Source: Apium graveolens (lineage: Eukaryota; Streptophyta; Magnoliopsida; Apiales; Apiaceae). From it: DNA of 64,000 bases. Positions 45,853-56,918 of this stretch are shown piece by piece (the stretch's first letter is position 1; every line of letters begins with the position of its first letter). Made by a program: the position numbers and the translations under genes. The notes under the pieces are model-generated. The model ran no database searches. It was not told where the DNA came from and saw only the letters and a list, made by a program, of their open reading frames with translations. Location: positions 1 to 64,000 of the forward strand of contig NW_027417092.1 of assembly GCF_009905375.1 (NCBI RefSeq), given 5' to 3'.

Positions 45853-46172
45853 CTATAGTCCTGATATGGCGCACACAGTCTGGACAATAGTGAGGACTAC
45901 TACTATAGTTGCAGCTATGAATGAGATGACGGACCATGGATTGCTAAAATAGTTATTCTGCAACATCAACCAGCTCGACCTCCACTGGTGAAACCAGTCT
46001 TTGCTATACTCGTTCAGATCTTTACAAGTATCAGCAAAGTAAAACTCTCTCTGATCCTCTACTGCTTCCTTGTGCAGATTGTTGAACAGGTCTGCAACTA
46101 GCTGTTCTTCACCGAGCAAGTTGTCAATAATTTTATGCTTAACTAGCAAGTTGTCGAACTCTAAGGCCGTAA
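45853..46172 (-). pseudogene. DUF247 C-terminal fragment B2
   Basis: About 98 codons nearly identical to the last part of the intact gene ('LLVKHKIIDNLLGEEQLVAD', 'FYFADTCKDLNEYSKDWFHQW', then the C-terminal membrane helix), lacking the 5-codon FKWKL-type block before 'NNYFSNPW'. It ends abruptly at the palindrome starting near 46173. Confidence 0.88.
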
Positions 46173-46627
46173 CAAAATCAGATCCATACAGCTCAAGAAG
46201 AATCGGGGGCTTAGGGTTAGGGTTCCTCCTCCTCCTTTCTTGTAGTACTTTCCCATTATTTCAACAACAACAAGACATTTAGTGATGCTGTTGGGGTTCC
46301 TGTTGTAGTTCTTTCCCCTTATTTCAACAACAACAAGGGATCTGAAATTGATAACACAACAAATGATGATCATCCTGTCGTAGTTCTTTCCCCTTATTTC
46401 CGCAAACCACCAAACAAGGTGCTATTATCATTTGTTGTGTTATCAATTTGAGATACCTTGTTGTTGTTGTTGAAATAAGGAGAAAGAACTCCAGCAGGAA
46501 CCCCAGCAGGAACCCCAGCAGCATCACTAGATGTCTTTGTTGTTGTTGAAATAAGGGAAAAGTACTATAGGAGGAAGAGGAACCCTAACCCTAAGCCCCG
46601 GATTCTTCTTGAGCGGTATGGATCTGA
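46173..46627. repeat. long palindrome, arms about 200 bp, spacer about 50 bp
   Basis: Left arm 46173-46372 and right arm 46423-46627 are inverted copies: AATCAGATCCATAC, CTTAGGGTTAGGGTTCC, TTATTTCAACAACAACAA and AACACAACAAATGAT each recur in reverse complement. Within each arm the block with TTTC.CCTTATTTC is itself repeated. No open product is convincing. A transcript would form a long hairpin. Confidence 0.85.
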
Positions 46628-46639
46628 TTTTGGGTTTGA

Positions 46640-47081
46640 TGATACTGGATTCAATACTCCTGCTCCTCCACTTCACTGGCTTATAGTAATCTAGAAAATA
46701 CGGATAGTAGTAAAGGGGCTATCAGCTATGCTAACATATGTAAAGAACACTTGAATTACACAAAATCAAGAACTGGATTATATATTTAAGTAACTACTTT
46801 GTAATGTTCAAAAGTAATTTAATTAGAACAGCAGAGAGCATAGAAAATAATAAGAAAATGTAAAGGATTAGTACAATAGAAACTAGCAAGAATGAATAAT
46901 AGGATGAATGAGTAAGAAGAACCTGGACAGATTGGCTGAATCTGAATCAAGAAGAACATGAACTCAACTTAACTTGGGTTAATCAAACACATTGACGATG
47001 TACTAACAACTTAGTTGTATATCTGTTCTGTATAAGATGGTTCCTACTGTTTTCTTACGGTAGTTGACTTCAACTGTATGG
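46640..47081. other. duplicated intergenic DNA
   Basis: 46690-46950 is a third, diverged copy of the intergenic sequence at 44570-44760. No gene. Confidence 0.6.
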
Positions 47082-47089
47082 CTTTGAAT

Positions 47090-47748
47090 TAGAGATGTTT
47101 AAAAAACCCGAAATCCGATCCGATCCGATCCGATCTGATCTGGAAAAAAGTCCGAAAAGCCCGATCCGAAAAAAAGCTCGGCCCGGTTCGGCCCGATCCG
47201 CGGGCCTTAAATTGGACTCCTTTTTTGTCAAAAATCCGGCCCGGCCCGAAGCCCGAAAAGCCCGAATTTAAAAAAACCCGGATAAAAGCCCGGATCGAAA
47301 AAAGTTCGGATAAAAGACCGGGCTTTTTGAAAAACCCGATTAAAAAACCGATTTTTTATATAAAATTTGAAATTATACAATACTTTTTATGATTTTTAAA
47401 ATAATATATCATAATATTAGAAACAATTAGAGTATATATGATTATTTATATATTATATTAAAAATAATTTTTTATTTCGGTATATAAACTACTCTATCTG
47501 ATATATCAAGATATTATTTTCTCCGGTATTTAAACTACTCATAATTTGAGTTATAAAATATTAAAATATTTTTTTAATATATAAATAAAAAGCCTGGATA
47601 AAGCCCGGTTCGGCCCGATCCGGCCCGGCCCGCGGACCTAAAACGGGCCTTATATTTTTAAGGAAGCCCGGTCCGATCCTTTTAAAAAATACCGGGGTTT
47701 TTAAGGACCGGATAAAGTCCGGCCCGATGGACTTTTTGTGCATCTCTA
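47090..47748. mobile_element. hAT-type MITE, 659 bp, TSD CTTTGAAT
   Basis: Ends TAGAGATG and CATCTCTA, flanked by the 8-bp duplication CTTTGAAT at 47082-47089 and 47749-47756. The arms are rich in CCGATCCG and GGCCCGG short repeats in inverted orientation, which makes the element far more GC-rich than its surroundings, while its centre is AT-rich. No transposase. Confidence 0.93.
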
Positions 47749-48020
47749 CTTTGAATCTTTCTACTTGGCCACTTGCCTTTAAATAATTGAAGTATTTGAA
47801 ACTCCAAAATTATTTGTTTGAAAATTAAAAAAATTGAGTTGCATTTGTTTATGCAAAGGTTTGATAACTTTGATTTTATTATAATAATTATATCTTATAA
47901 TGGTATTTATATTTGAAATTGAATATTAATGAAATGTCATGCAATTTTTTTCTTATATTACAAGTTCATGTTAAATAAACTTAAATTGACTAATGTAAAA
48001 AATCAGTAATATTGTAAAAA

Positions 48021-48775
48021 GGGAAAATACATTCAACTATTTATTTCTTTAAAAACCTTTAACTTTTTTTTTAATTTTTGTCACTAACATTATATTTATT
48101 TTTCATTTTAAACCATATCATTAATTTATCTTAAAACATTAATTTTAGGATTTTATTGTGATAAATGTTCATTAGTTTTGAAATTATAAATACATAGATC
48201 GTTCGATTTTAACCTTTCATGTTTTTTAGTGATTTTTGGGTTATGATTTTATGTTCGTCGAAAAATTAGACGCCATTTGTAATTTTCATTTTTCCGCTCG
48301 ATTGAGTGATTATTTGTTCGTATAAGTTGGTGTAATATCTTCTAAAAATGTATTGGTTTATATGTATTAACTCTTATTGAGTTTTGAATCAATTTTGATA
48401 TTTTCGAATTTTAAACTCGCCAATTTTTTTTTGTTAAACTGGATGGAATTCTTAAAAAGCATTTTGGTTGTGATTTTTGTTACTAAACATGAGTTGTTGA
48501 GTTTGTATAAAGTAATTTGGACTCAAAATTATAAAAAAACAAAACTAATTTGATCATGAATTGGCTTGACCAAAAAAGTTGTCGGTGACCGGAACCCAGA
48601 AATCGACAACACTTTCTTCGTTTTTTGATTATTTTAAAGGAAATAAGTCAACTTAACGGATTGTGGTAAAATTTAATACAAAAGTAACGTCAGTCACAAA
48701 AAAAACTAATATATAAATTGAGTGGTAAATTTTTAAAGAAGTAAATAGTTGAGTGATAAGAAAATCGATTTTCTC
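48021..48775. mobile_element. Mutator-like MITE, 755 bp, 9-bp TSD
   Basis: Inverted ends: GGGAAAATACATTCAACTAT on the left and, reverse-complemented, GAGAAAATCGATTTTC..CTCAACTAT on the right; similarity continues through TTTAYTTCTTTAAAAA. Flanks TTGTAAAAA (48012-48020) and TTATAAAAA (48776-48784) are a 9-bp duplication with one mismatch, the Mutator length. Confidence 0.78.
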
Positions 48776-48844
48776 TTATAAAAATGCTAAAAGCAGATCA
48801 ATGATTATGGAAGTAACTAGCAAGTAATATCATCCGTGCAATTT

Positions 48845-49195
48845 GAGTAACAGAATGAAAAGTAATGACTGGAGTGGGAGAGTCGGAGTCGAAAAGAAAA
48901 TTTCTCACTTTTTTCTCTCATTCAGAACCGTGCATAAGACTTTCATCTCACACGGCTCCTAAGTGATCAAAAAAGAAAGAAAAACCCATCTTCTTTCTTT
49001 TTTAATTACCTTCCGTCGTGTATGTATAAGACCGAATCTATTCGATTTTTTAAAAAAAATACTAATTCTTAACTTTTCAAGAAATCCTTCATCAATCGTT
49101 ATGAATGACTTGTTTTTCAATTTTTTCTGTCTTGGTTCCCTATGATTAAATCAGAAACATTGAGAAAAGTCATTTTTGCCAATAAACATGCCAGA
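48845..49195 (-). pseudogene. ndhB: plastid DNA insertion: ndhB intron 3' end and exon 2 start
   Basis: On the minus strand GAGCCGTGTGAGATGAAAGT followed by CTTATGCACGGTTC (48923-48960) is a group II intron domain V. Just downstream the coding sequence reads SPTPVITFHSVT, matching SPTPVVAFLSVT of plastid NdhB at the start of exon 2, where the plastid gene has its group II intron. The upstream ~230 bp would be intron. Substitutions in the exon and abrupt ends show that it is an old nuclear copy (NUPT) and not expressed. Confidence 0.8.
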
Positions 49196-49374
49196 GAGTC
49201 TTGTACTTCCAAACTTATCCATATCGGACACTTCTAGCCGAGTTCAAGTAATATAGGCGGGGTTAAAACTACTAACTGACTGCTTAGTACAGCTGACTCA
49301 ACCAACCCATATCTGACCTTCCAATTGTTGAACATTCTAAATTGTTGAACATTCTACTTATCCAGGGAAACTGG

Positions 49375-49570
49375 CAAGAATTGTTCATTTATAGCTTCAG
49401 TCCCAGGATGGTGCTCACAGTTTGTATAATAGTGAGGACTACAACAATAGTTGCAGCTACGAACGAGATGACAGACCATAGATTGTTGAAATACCTAGCC
49501 ATCAGGATCAACTTCCATCTCAACCACTTGCGCTTCCACCTGAACCATACCACCTTCCACAGAAATTATA
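49375..49570 (-). pseudogene. DUF247 C-terminal fragment C
   Basis: Minus strand reads 'WLRWKLILMARYFNN', then 'VISFVAATIVVVLTIIQTV', the terminal membrane helix of DUF247 proteins. Next to pseudogene B and in the same orientation. Confidence 0.8.
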
Positions 49571-49734
49571 AAAAAAGAAAAGAAAGAAAAACACTGAAAT
49601 TAACAACGGAAATCAGACGACCCAATCTGACCTTCCAATGTACTTAAACAATCTACTTATCCAGGAAAAGCAATGCTGATCACATGATGAACTGCACGCT
49701 AATACATATGAATTGCTCATTCATTGCTTCAGTC

Positions 49735-51126
49735 CCAAGATGGAGCACACAGTTTGTACAATAGTGAGGACTACTACTATTGTTGCAGCTAGGACAGAGA
49801 AGATGACCTATGGATTGTCGAAATACTCATTTATCAAAATCAACTTCCATCTCAACCACTTGTACAGCTTCCACTTGAACCATCTTGCGTTCCACTTGTG
49901 GATGTAGTCTATGCTATACTCATTCAGGTCATAGCAAATTTTACCAAAATGAAAGTCTGTTTGCTCCTCTATTACTTCCTTGTACAAATCGCTGAATAGA
50001 TTAGCTACTAGCTGATTTTCACCAAGCAAATTATCAATAAACCCATGTTTAACAAGCAGTTTTACATCCTCGGCTGTGTTTATGAGGATGTTCATGAAGA
50101 TTATATAGCTGCTTATGTACCTCTCATAGTGCCCACATTGTTCAAACGCTATTACATTACGGAAGAATGTTTCAGTTCTATCATTCACTGTCAACTGTGG
50201 AAGTTTTAGCAGCCCAGATTCAAATGATACCTCAAACAAATCTCCCATCCCACCAAAACGGACACCAGCTGCCTGTAGCTCACTGGCACTTCTGGTAAAC
50301 TCAAACCTACCATTTGGAATCATCTCATGTTTTCTGATCCAAGTCGAAGGTCTGTGAAGGATAATTAAGAATTCAACTAGATGCCTTGAACGTTCATAAC
50401 CATTTATCAAATTTAGTCTCCTTGTATTCCCCACTGCTCCAAAATACTTCAAAGCAAGTTCATAAAAAGATTTTTGCATAACTCGTGAATTCAAAAACTC
50501 ATATAGTCCCATGATAAAGAATAGAGGAAGCTGATTTTCAAGTAATAACATGTCGTGCATGAGTCACTCGCCATCCATTGATTTCCAAATAACATATCAC
50601 CAGATTCTCTCAATTGTACAAGGGTTTTGACAAAGAGCTGAACAACAAAGATGCCGTCCATCAGAATCATTTGACAGAACTCTTTTGACGTAAACTGAGA
50701 GGTATCTTCATAGCATCTACGAATAGAATCTTCCATCTCAGCTACATAATTAATCAACTTTTCAATTCCAATTTCAAACTGAAGTATGAAGCTCAGCATG
50801 TATCCTGATTTGTAAGCTTCCATGGCTTGCAAATTATATTTACCATGGTGAAGAGGCCCAATTGAGACTACCCGAGGTGTGTAGGCATCTTCGTTTGCTT
50901 CCCTATATTTCTCAAAAACTCTGAAAATACATACTGCATATGGATTGCGACTTTGTATAGCTAGCTCTAGCTCCTTAGTTATGGAGGACATTAAACTTTC
51001 AACCACATTAATGCGAACGTCTCCATTGCTTTCTTCAGAAAGATGTGTCATGTTACCCAGATTTTCCATCTTCTCTTCCTCTTTTCTTTTGTTACCTGCA
51101 GGGATGAACACCCATACAAGACACAC
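49735..51126 (-). pseudogene. DUF247 pseudogene B, near full length
   Basis: Two overlapping frames (50491-51126 and 49808-50560) together span a whole DUF247 protein: 'YTPRVVSIGPLHHGKYNLQA', 'QMILMDGIFVVQLFVK', 'MHDMLLLENQLPLFFIMGLY', 'AGVRFGGMGDLFEVSF', 'TFFRNVIAFEQCG', 'GFIDNLLGENQLVANLF'. Two lesions: a one-base loss at about 50555, inside the conserved 'D-I-M-H-D' block, and a TAG in place of the conserved W of 'NPW' at about 49814, just before the membrane helix, which remains open downstream. The probable start is the ATG near 51069; a CTGCAG|GT acceptor lies just upstream, suggesting a 5'-UTR intron. Confidence 0.88.
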
Positions 51127-51190
51127 TCAGTCATTGTTTATTAACAATGCAATAGTAGGATCCGCAAATTTGTAAGGGAGCCGGGGAAAA

Positions 51191-51235
51191 GAAGTAAATA
51201 ATAGAAATCTTATAGAGATTTCTATTATTTACTTC
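51191..51235. repeat. perfect hairpin, 20-bp arms, 5-nt loop
   Basis: GAAGTAAATAATAGAAATCT at 51191-51210, loop TATAG, exact reverse complement at 51216-51235. The duplicated region near 44245 has one arm only and extra sequence. Confidence 0.97.
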
Positions 51236-52455
51236 TTATAGAGACAAAGATTTGAGAAATTTCTATTCAATTCTTAAGCTTTCTTTACCATTCCTTTATT
51301 TTCTATTAGAACAAAATAGAATAGAACAATAAAAAAACACGTATTGTAATGAAGAGAATGATGATGTTCGTAATAATTCATAACTTCTACTGGAATGCAA
51401 GATCACAAACTGTCCCAGTGTCCCTTTGATTTAAACATATTTCAGAGAACATTAGCAAAAAACTTAATGAATACATTGATAATTAGATAAACAATAGGAG
51501 GAACCGATGTTAGAGCGACGCATATTGTGTAGAACCCGAACCTCTCAGTAGAGATTGTTCCTGTATGGTAACATGATTCAGCTTGAACAACTCTTTATGA
51601 CTGAACATACTATAACTTGAGCAGAATTACCACTACTAAAACACACACACACATTGGTATTGCACAGGAGACTCTGTACTTTTAAGTATCGACAATCAAG
51701 AGAAATGATAGCATTTGGTCATTTAGGAAAAAACTATAAAGCCTAACAGCTAACTTGATTTCGTAACTACATTATACTTTTCAAACTTGTAACTAAATTC
51801 GAACAGCAGAGAGCATAGAGCACGAAATTATAAGAAATGTAAGAAGAACCTGGTCAGACCGGTTGAATCTGAATCAAGAACAAGAAGTTAAGTTGGCTAT
51901 GTAATAATAAGAAATGTAATACATGATCTGGGCGTTGACTTCAACAATAGGACTTTGCATCTCTACTTTCCTACAGTAAACTTCAGCAACAATTTACTCA
52001 AATTAAAAAATATTACTTATATTGTTTATCATTTATAAAGATTCATTCACCACGTGCTGTGATTTTGAAATTATTTGCTAACTTATTTTGATTTTATCAT
52101 AATTGATTTCTTAAGATAGTGTTTACATTTGAAATTGCATATTAATGAAATGCCATGGCATCTTCTTCTTCATAGCACCTATTATTTCATGTTAAATAAA
52201 CTAAACTGATCAGTATAAGAAATCTGTAAGATTCTTAAGATGCTAAAAGCAGATCAAGAGGACATAATTAGTGTATCATCCATGCAAACAAACATCTATG
52301 AAATGGTGTAATTTGAACACAGGAAGGTGTAATAGATGTGAATCCGAAACGCTTACATAGAGGATAGTTGAGCTTTTCACTGATTAGTGAAAAAGTTAAC
52401 GAGTAAAAGGAAAAAAAACATGTGAGATTTCAGAAGTTAAACCGACAGCTAGAGC
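51236..52455. other. intergenic DNA of the DUF247 cluster
   Basis: No gene; matches 44300-45190 with insertions and deletions. Confidence 0.65.
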
Positions 52456-52459
52456 AGGA

Positions 52460-52755
52460 AAGTTGGTCATCTATTACCTAAGTCCTGAAATGGCGCACAC
52501 AGTTTGTACAATATTGAGGACTGAGGACTACAACCGTAGTTGCAGCTATGAATGAGATGATGGACGGATTGCTGAAATACTTAATCTTCAAGATCTACTT
52601 CCACTTGAAACATCTCGACCTCCATTGGTCTGCTACTAGATGATCTTCACCAAGCTTATTCACAAGTTTCCATTCTTGACGTGCAATTTTACCTCCTCGG
52701 CTGTGTTAATAAGGCTGTCCATGAAGATTATGTAGCTGGTTATGTGCTTCTAAGA
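52460..52755 (-). pseudogene. DUF247 C-terminal fragment D
   Basis: Paralogue of fragment B1 with an internal deletion: membrane-segment and 'KWKL'-type sequence at 52540-52620 is joined at about 52627 directly to the 'LGEDHLVAD' region. No long frame remains. Confidence 0.75.
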
Positions 52756-53005
52756 ATCATCTTAGAAAACTGTTTGATAAAAATATGTACTAAATAGATC
52801 AAAAAGACGGTGTAATAGATGTTAATCAGTGAAGACTACATGAGAGAATAATCACAGTGCATAATACAACTGAATTCGAGAATCCATAGTTGAACACTTG
52901 ACTGATTCCTGAAAGGTACATGATAAAAAGGCGAAAGGCATATGTATATTTCACAAGTTGAACTCAACGCCAGGCTTCCAGGCCACGAGAGTAGTTCATC
53001 GGTTA

Positions 53006-54433
53006 CTATAGTCCTGATATGGCGCACACAGTCTGGACAATAGTGAGGACTACTACTATAGTTGCAGCTATGAATGAGATGACGGACCATGGATTGCTAA
53101 AATAGTTATTCCGCAACATCAACTTCCACTTGAACCAGCTCGACCTCCACTGGTGAAACCAGTCTTTGCTGTACTCGTTCAGATCTTTACAAGTATCAGC
53201 AAAGTAAAACTCTCTCTGATCCTCTACTGCTTCCTTGTGCAGATTGTTGAACAGGTCTGCAACTAGCTGTTCTTCACCGAGCAAGTTGTCAATAATTTTA
53301 TGCTTAACTAGCAAATCCACATCCTTGGATGTGTTTATAAGGCTGTCCATGAAGATTACATAGCTGGTTATGTGCTTCGTGGAGTACAGACATTGTTCCA
53401 ATGCTATTACATTACGGAAAAATGTCTCAGTTGTACCATTTACTGTCAACTGTGGAATGCGTAGCTCTCCAGTAAGTTTATTAAATAATACCTCAAATAA
53501 TCCTCCTGAAGGCAGTGGAATGAAACGGACGCCAGCTTCTTGTAGCTCACTAGTACTTCTAGTTCTGGTATAATCAGATATGACATTCAGTGATCTACCA
53601 TGTTCTGCCTTAGGCTGTTCTTCTGTTTCATCCGGTAGTTCTGCGTCAGGTGGTAGGTGAAGTCTTAGTAGATAATCAACTAGATGCAATGCCGATCTAA
53701 AATCAATCGTCTCTAGTCTGTTTGTTATCCCCACTTCCAAAAAGTATTTGTGCAAGTCTTTTGAAAAAAAATCAGAATCAGAAGGCACCTTTTGTAGTTC
53801 ATCCAGTATCTTTAATAGTCCTTTAACGAAAAAGAGTGGAAGCTGATTCTCAAGTAACAACATATCATGCATTATGTCACTTGTCCTCCATGACTTGTTA
53901 CCTGATAAAAATGGATCTGCTATTCCGCTGAAGCGCTCCTTGTCCTTTCCAATCAGCAGAATTATGAAAATGCCATCAAGAAGAATCATCTTTGAAAAGT
54001 CTAGGGAAGTAAAGTTGAAATCTTGATAATAGGAACGGATGTTATATTCACAGCTACTGGCATATTGAGACAACTCCTTTAACTTGATTCCGCACTTAAT
54101 TTTCAAGCTCTTCAAACATCTTAATTTGTACGTTTCCATGGCTTGCAAATGGCTCTTGCCATGATGAAGTGGCCCGATCGAGACTATGCGAGGTGTGTAG
54201 GATTCTTCTTTTACTTTCCTATACTTCTCAGAAACTTTGTAGATTATACCAATATCAAAAAGCTTACGAGGCAATGTTGCTATTTCCTCTTCTAGAAAAG
54301 ATTCTAAACTTTTACCATCAGAAATTTCAACTTCAATGGAGTCGCTTTCACTTAGCTCAACGTGTTCGTTATTTTCTTCCACATCTATGTGAATTTCGAT
54401 GTTGCTGTCTTCAGTATTATCCATGCCCTCCAT
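53006..54433 (-). CDS. DUF247 family membrane protein, 475 aa, intact
   Basis: Plant-specific family of unclear biochemical function; in grasses two DUF247 genes are self-incompatibility determinants, but most members are uncharacterised. Conserved blocks in order: an acidic N-terminus of ~55 residues, 'YTPRIVSIGPLHHGKSHLQA' (about residues 78-97), 'KMILLDGIFIILLIGK', 'DIMHDMLLLENQLPLFFVKG', 'STSELQEAGVRFIPLP', 'IPQLTVNGTTETFFRNVIAL', 'ITSYVIFMDSLINTSKDVDL' and 'LLGEEQLVADLFNNLHKEAV'. A single C-terminal membrane helix ('VISFIAATIVVVLTIVQTV', about residues 450-468) ends the protein. Length is typical. One exon, no stops or shifts. This is the only apparently functional member in the cluster. 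Confidence 0.9.
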   Translation of the reverse strand: MEGMDNTEDSNIEIHIDVEENNEHVELSESDSIEVEISDGKSLESFLEEEIATLPRKLFDIGIIYKVSEKYRKVKEESYTPRIVSIGPLHHGKSHLQAMETYKLRCLKSLKIKCGIKLKELSQYASSCEYNIRSYYQDFNFTSLDFSKMILLDGIFIILLIGKDKERFSGIADPFLSGNKSWRTSDIMHDMLLLENQLPLFFVKGLLKILDELQKVPSDSDFFSKDLHKYFLEVGITNRLETIDFRSALHLVDYLLRLHLPPDAELPDETEEQPKAEHGRSLNVISDYTRTRSTSELQEAGVRFIPLPSGGLFEVLFNKLTGELRIPQLTVNGTTETFFRNVIALEQCLYSTKHITSYVIFMDSLINTSKDVDLLVKHKIIDNLLGEEQLVADLFNNLHKEAVEDQREFYFADTCKDLNEYSKDWFHQWRSSWFKWKLMLRNNYFSNPWSVISFIAATIVVVLTIVQTVCAISGL

Positions 54434-56060
54434 CTTTATCTTCTTTTACTGGAAGGCAAATTACACAGACGCAATCACGTACCTTATACAGGATTAGCGA
54501 AAAAACAACAGACATAGTTCACATTACATAAATTATTGTAGAAAATTGTGTAACCTGAATCCCCTGTCTGGCTATCCGAACTGAACGATATGCTGAAGAG
54601 TATGTTGCAGTTTTTAGGTATTCTTTCAATTGCAAGGATGAATGTCAGGCCTAGTATTTTGTTCTGGCTTTCATGAATTCAACAACTAGAGTTAGTCATA
54701 TACAAGTCGGACTTAGTTACTGTCTATACAAGGGTGGCCCCGGCTATAGGCCAGCAAGCCTTGCGCCTAGGGCCCCCGACAAATAAGGGCCCCAAAAATT
54801 TCTAACTTTTTTAAGTAAATATGTATAAATTTCCATGATATATGTATATTAGGGCCCCATAAACTTATTTCGACTAGGACCCCTTGAATCTCATGGCCCC
54901 GTGTCTATTCTTAAAAGATTCAATTATTGAGAATAACGAAGTCAATGGTTGTGCTAAAACGGATGGATATCGACCTATTGCTAATGTATATGCTCTAACA
55001 ACTGAAACAAATAGCACACTAATAAAATATGAAAGGCACTCTGAAAATCTAATGCAACCGATTCTGCTTTGAAAAGCTGAGAGAAGAGGGAACCTGAAGC
55101 TGAGGAGGAACACGCAACTTAAAATTCGAATAATAAAGTCAGTAGTTGTGCTAAAACAGATAGATGCCAATGTACTCACTCTAGCACATGCTAAGATCCG
55201 TGCTTGATAATAATGGAACACATGCATGCATAAAAATCTCCACCAATAAAATTTCGATAACTCATCAAATACGGATTTTTAGCATTTGACCGTTGACACA
55301 AACTAGAAAAACCGATAAACGAAATATGGAAGGCACTTGAAAATCATGAAAAACTAATACATTAATCACAGGAATCTATAAATGCAATCTATTCTGTTTT
55401 GACAAGCTGAGAAAAGAGTCAACCTGGATCTGGAGAAATTCTGAGGAGGAACATGCAACTTGTTTGATATAACACAGCAGTTGCCTAATTGCCTGCAACT
55501 TGCAACTTGTTCGATATATAAGTAGAGAATTGTGAGTTAGAGTATTCATTTATTATTCAGTACGATGAGGGCCAGGCGACTCGACCTCAACTTTGAATCA
55601 CTATGTAAGATATTTTGAATAGGTAAGTAGAGATTTTTATTTTTATTCAATTATTGTGATTCATTGGTAGTTATGAATTAATGGCAGTATAATTGTATGC
55701 AGAGAAATTTAACGCTAAAAACCGACAGGCGGAGCAGGACAGGAGTAACACTAGTTATGTAACCAATTATGCACTTATTGACTAACTTTTAATTAGGAAC
55801 CTAAAAGCAGTTATATGGAACATGTGTGATAAGGTAAATAATAAAATAGGGGTAGTACTAATTCAATAAATTTTCCCCTTATATCGAATATGAGTATAAT
55901 TTTTTTTAGGGAAAATATGAGTATAATTAGTTGTATTTAATTAGTTCAACTATAAAATGAATATTGACTGTCAGTCTTCAATAAATGTATATGAACGGTT
56001 TAATTTTTGTTGAAGAATATTCATATTTTTGAATATTCCTACTAAACTAAAGTTGGAATT
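54434..56060. other. upstream region of the DUF247 gene, degenerate repeats
   Basis: 54730-54900 contains GGCCCC-rich sequence in both orientations, possibly a degraded hAT-type MITE. 54960-55100 is partly repeated at 55140-55170 and 55300-55480 (phrases such as GAGGAACA(C/T)GCAACTT and TTCTG(C/T)TTTGA.AAGCTGAGA). No gene recognised. Confidence 0.45.
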
Positions 56061-56066
56061 TTTTCC

Positions 56067-56918
56067 ACTCTATTAACTTAAGTTTAAGTAGCTTATGGGG
56101 AATGTAAATAAAAGCCGTCTCCCTCGTCTGCTCTCCTAGGATTTGTCCATTTTTAAGTAAATCGAGAGGATTTTACTGGTTTTTTCCGGTGAAAAGCCCA
56201 AACCTCTTCTTTCTCTTTTATTCTCGTTAATTTCCTTTCGACAAAATCTAATTTTTTGGGTGTTTGTGTGTCTCTCCTTCAGAGTGTGTGTTTTATCTCT
56301 TTTTCTGGAGTGTTTTGTTATGTTTTTGTTTAGTCATACTTGGGTTTATTTGGTGTTGGATCCGTTGAGAACGAGTCTATTTATATTTTTGGTGATTTAC
56401 AAAGCCTGCATCGAATCTGAGCGGTGTTGATTATTAATAGAGCTCATCTTTCACAACCAAGGATTGTTCATCCTTCACGGGTTTACACTTCCGGCATGTC
56501 TATAGCTGGTATCCGGCATATAAATAGTTGGAGTGCTTTCGGCATGTCTATAGCTGGTGTTTGACATGTAGATAGCTATGATGCCGCGGTGCCGCTTCTC
56601 CAATCTCAGTTTATGCAATTGGTGTTTCTAAACATTGGGCTAATAATGATTTTTATGTGATATGGTCAATTGCGATGTTATTTTCAGAGATGTTGGTGCA
56701 ATTTGGATCTCTTGAGATGTCTTTGTGATTTTGTTTTGATTTCGTTTTTAGCTGTAAGAATTTTTAAATTATATGTGTTAAACGATTAGAAAAAAACCAT
56801 ATAATTATTTTTAGTATGTTATTTATTTTAACACCTGGTTATATCGACAGTTGAGGGTTTGTACCAGCTGTATCATATTTAAGTTAATGAAAACTTTTTG
56901 CATTTGTAAAAAAAAATT
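56067..56918 (+). mobile_element. possible retroposed sequence with poly(A)
   Basis: Ends in a run of nine A at about 56908-56917. The sequence before the start (TTGGAATTTTTTCCA near 56053) resembles that after the A run (TTGGAATATTTCCA, 56918), as expected for target duplications of LINE-driven insertions. The body contains an imperfect repeat of CGGCATGTCTATAGCTGGT (near 56494 and 56540). I do not recognise a gene; it could be a LINE 3' fragment, a SINE-like unit or a processed transcript. Confidence 0.35.

Noticed and set aside
46208..46585. Telomere-like CCCTAACCCTAA
   Set aside because: Only two units on each arm of the palindrome; not an interstitial telomere array.
48923..48960. A mobile group II intron
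   Set aside because: Only domain V and a short intron piece of plastid ndhB are present; no reverse transcriptase and no other domains.
53006..54433. Calling the DUF247 gene a self-incompatibility gene
   Set aside because: Family membership alone does not show this; the S and Z role is documented for grasses.
54874..55227. A 117-codon minus-strand frame upstream of the DUF247 gene
   Set aside because: Overlaps degenerate repeats and a possible MITE; no family pattern.
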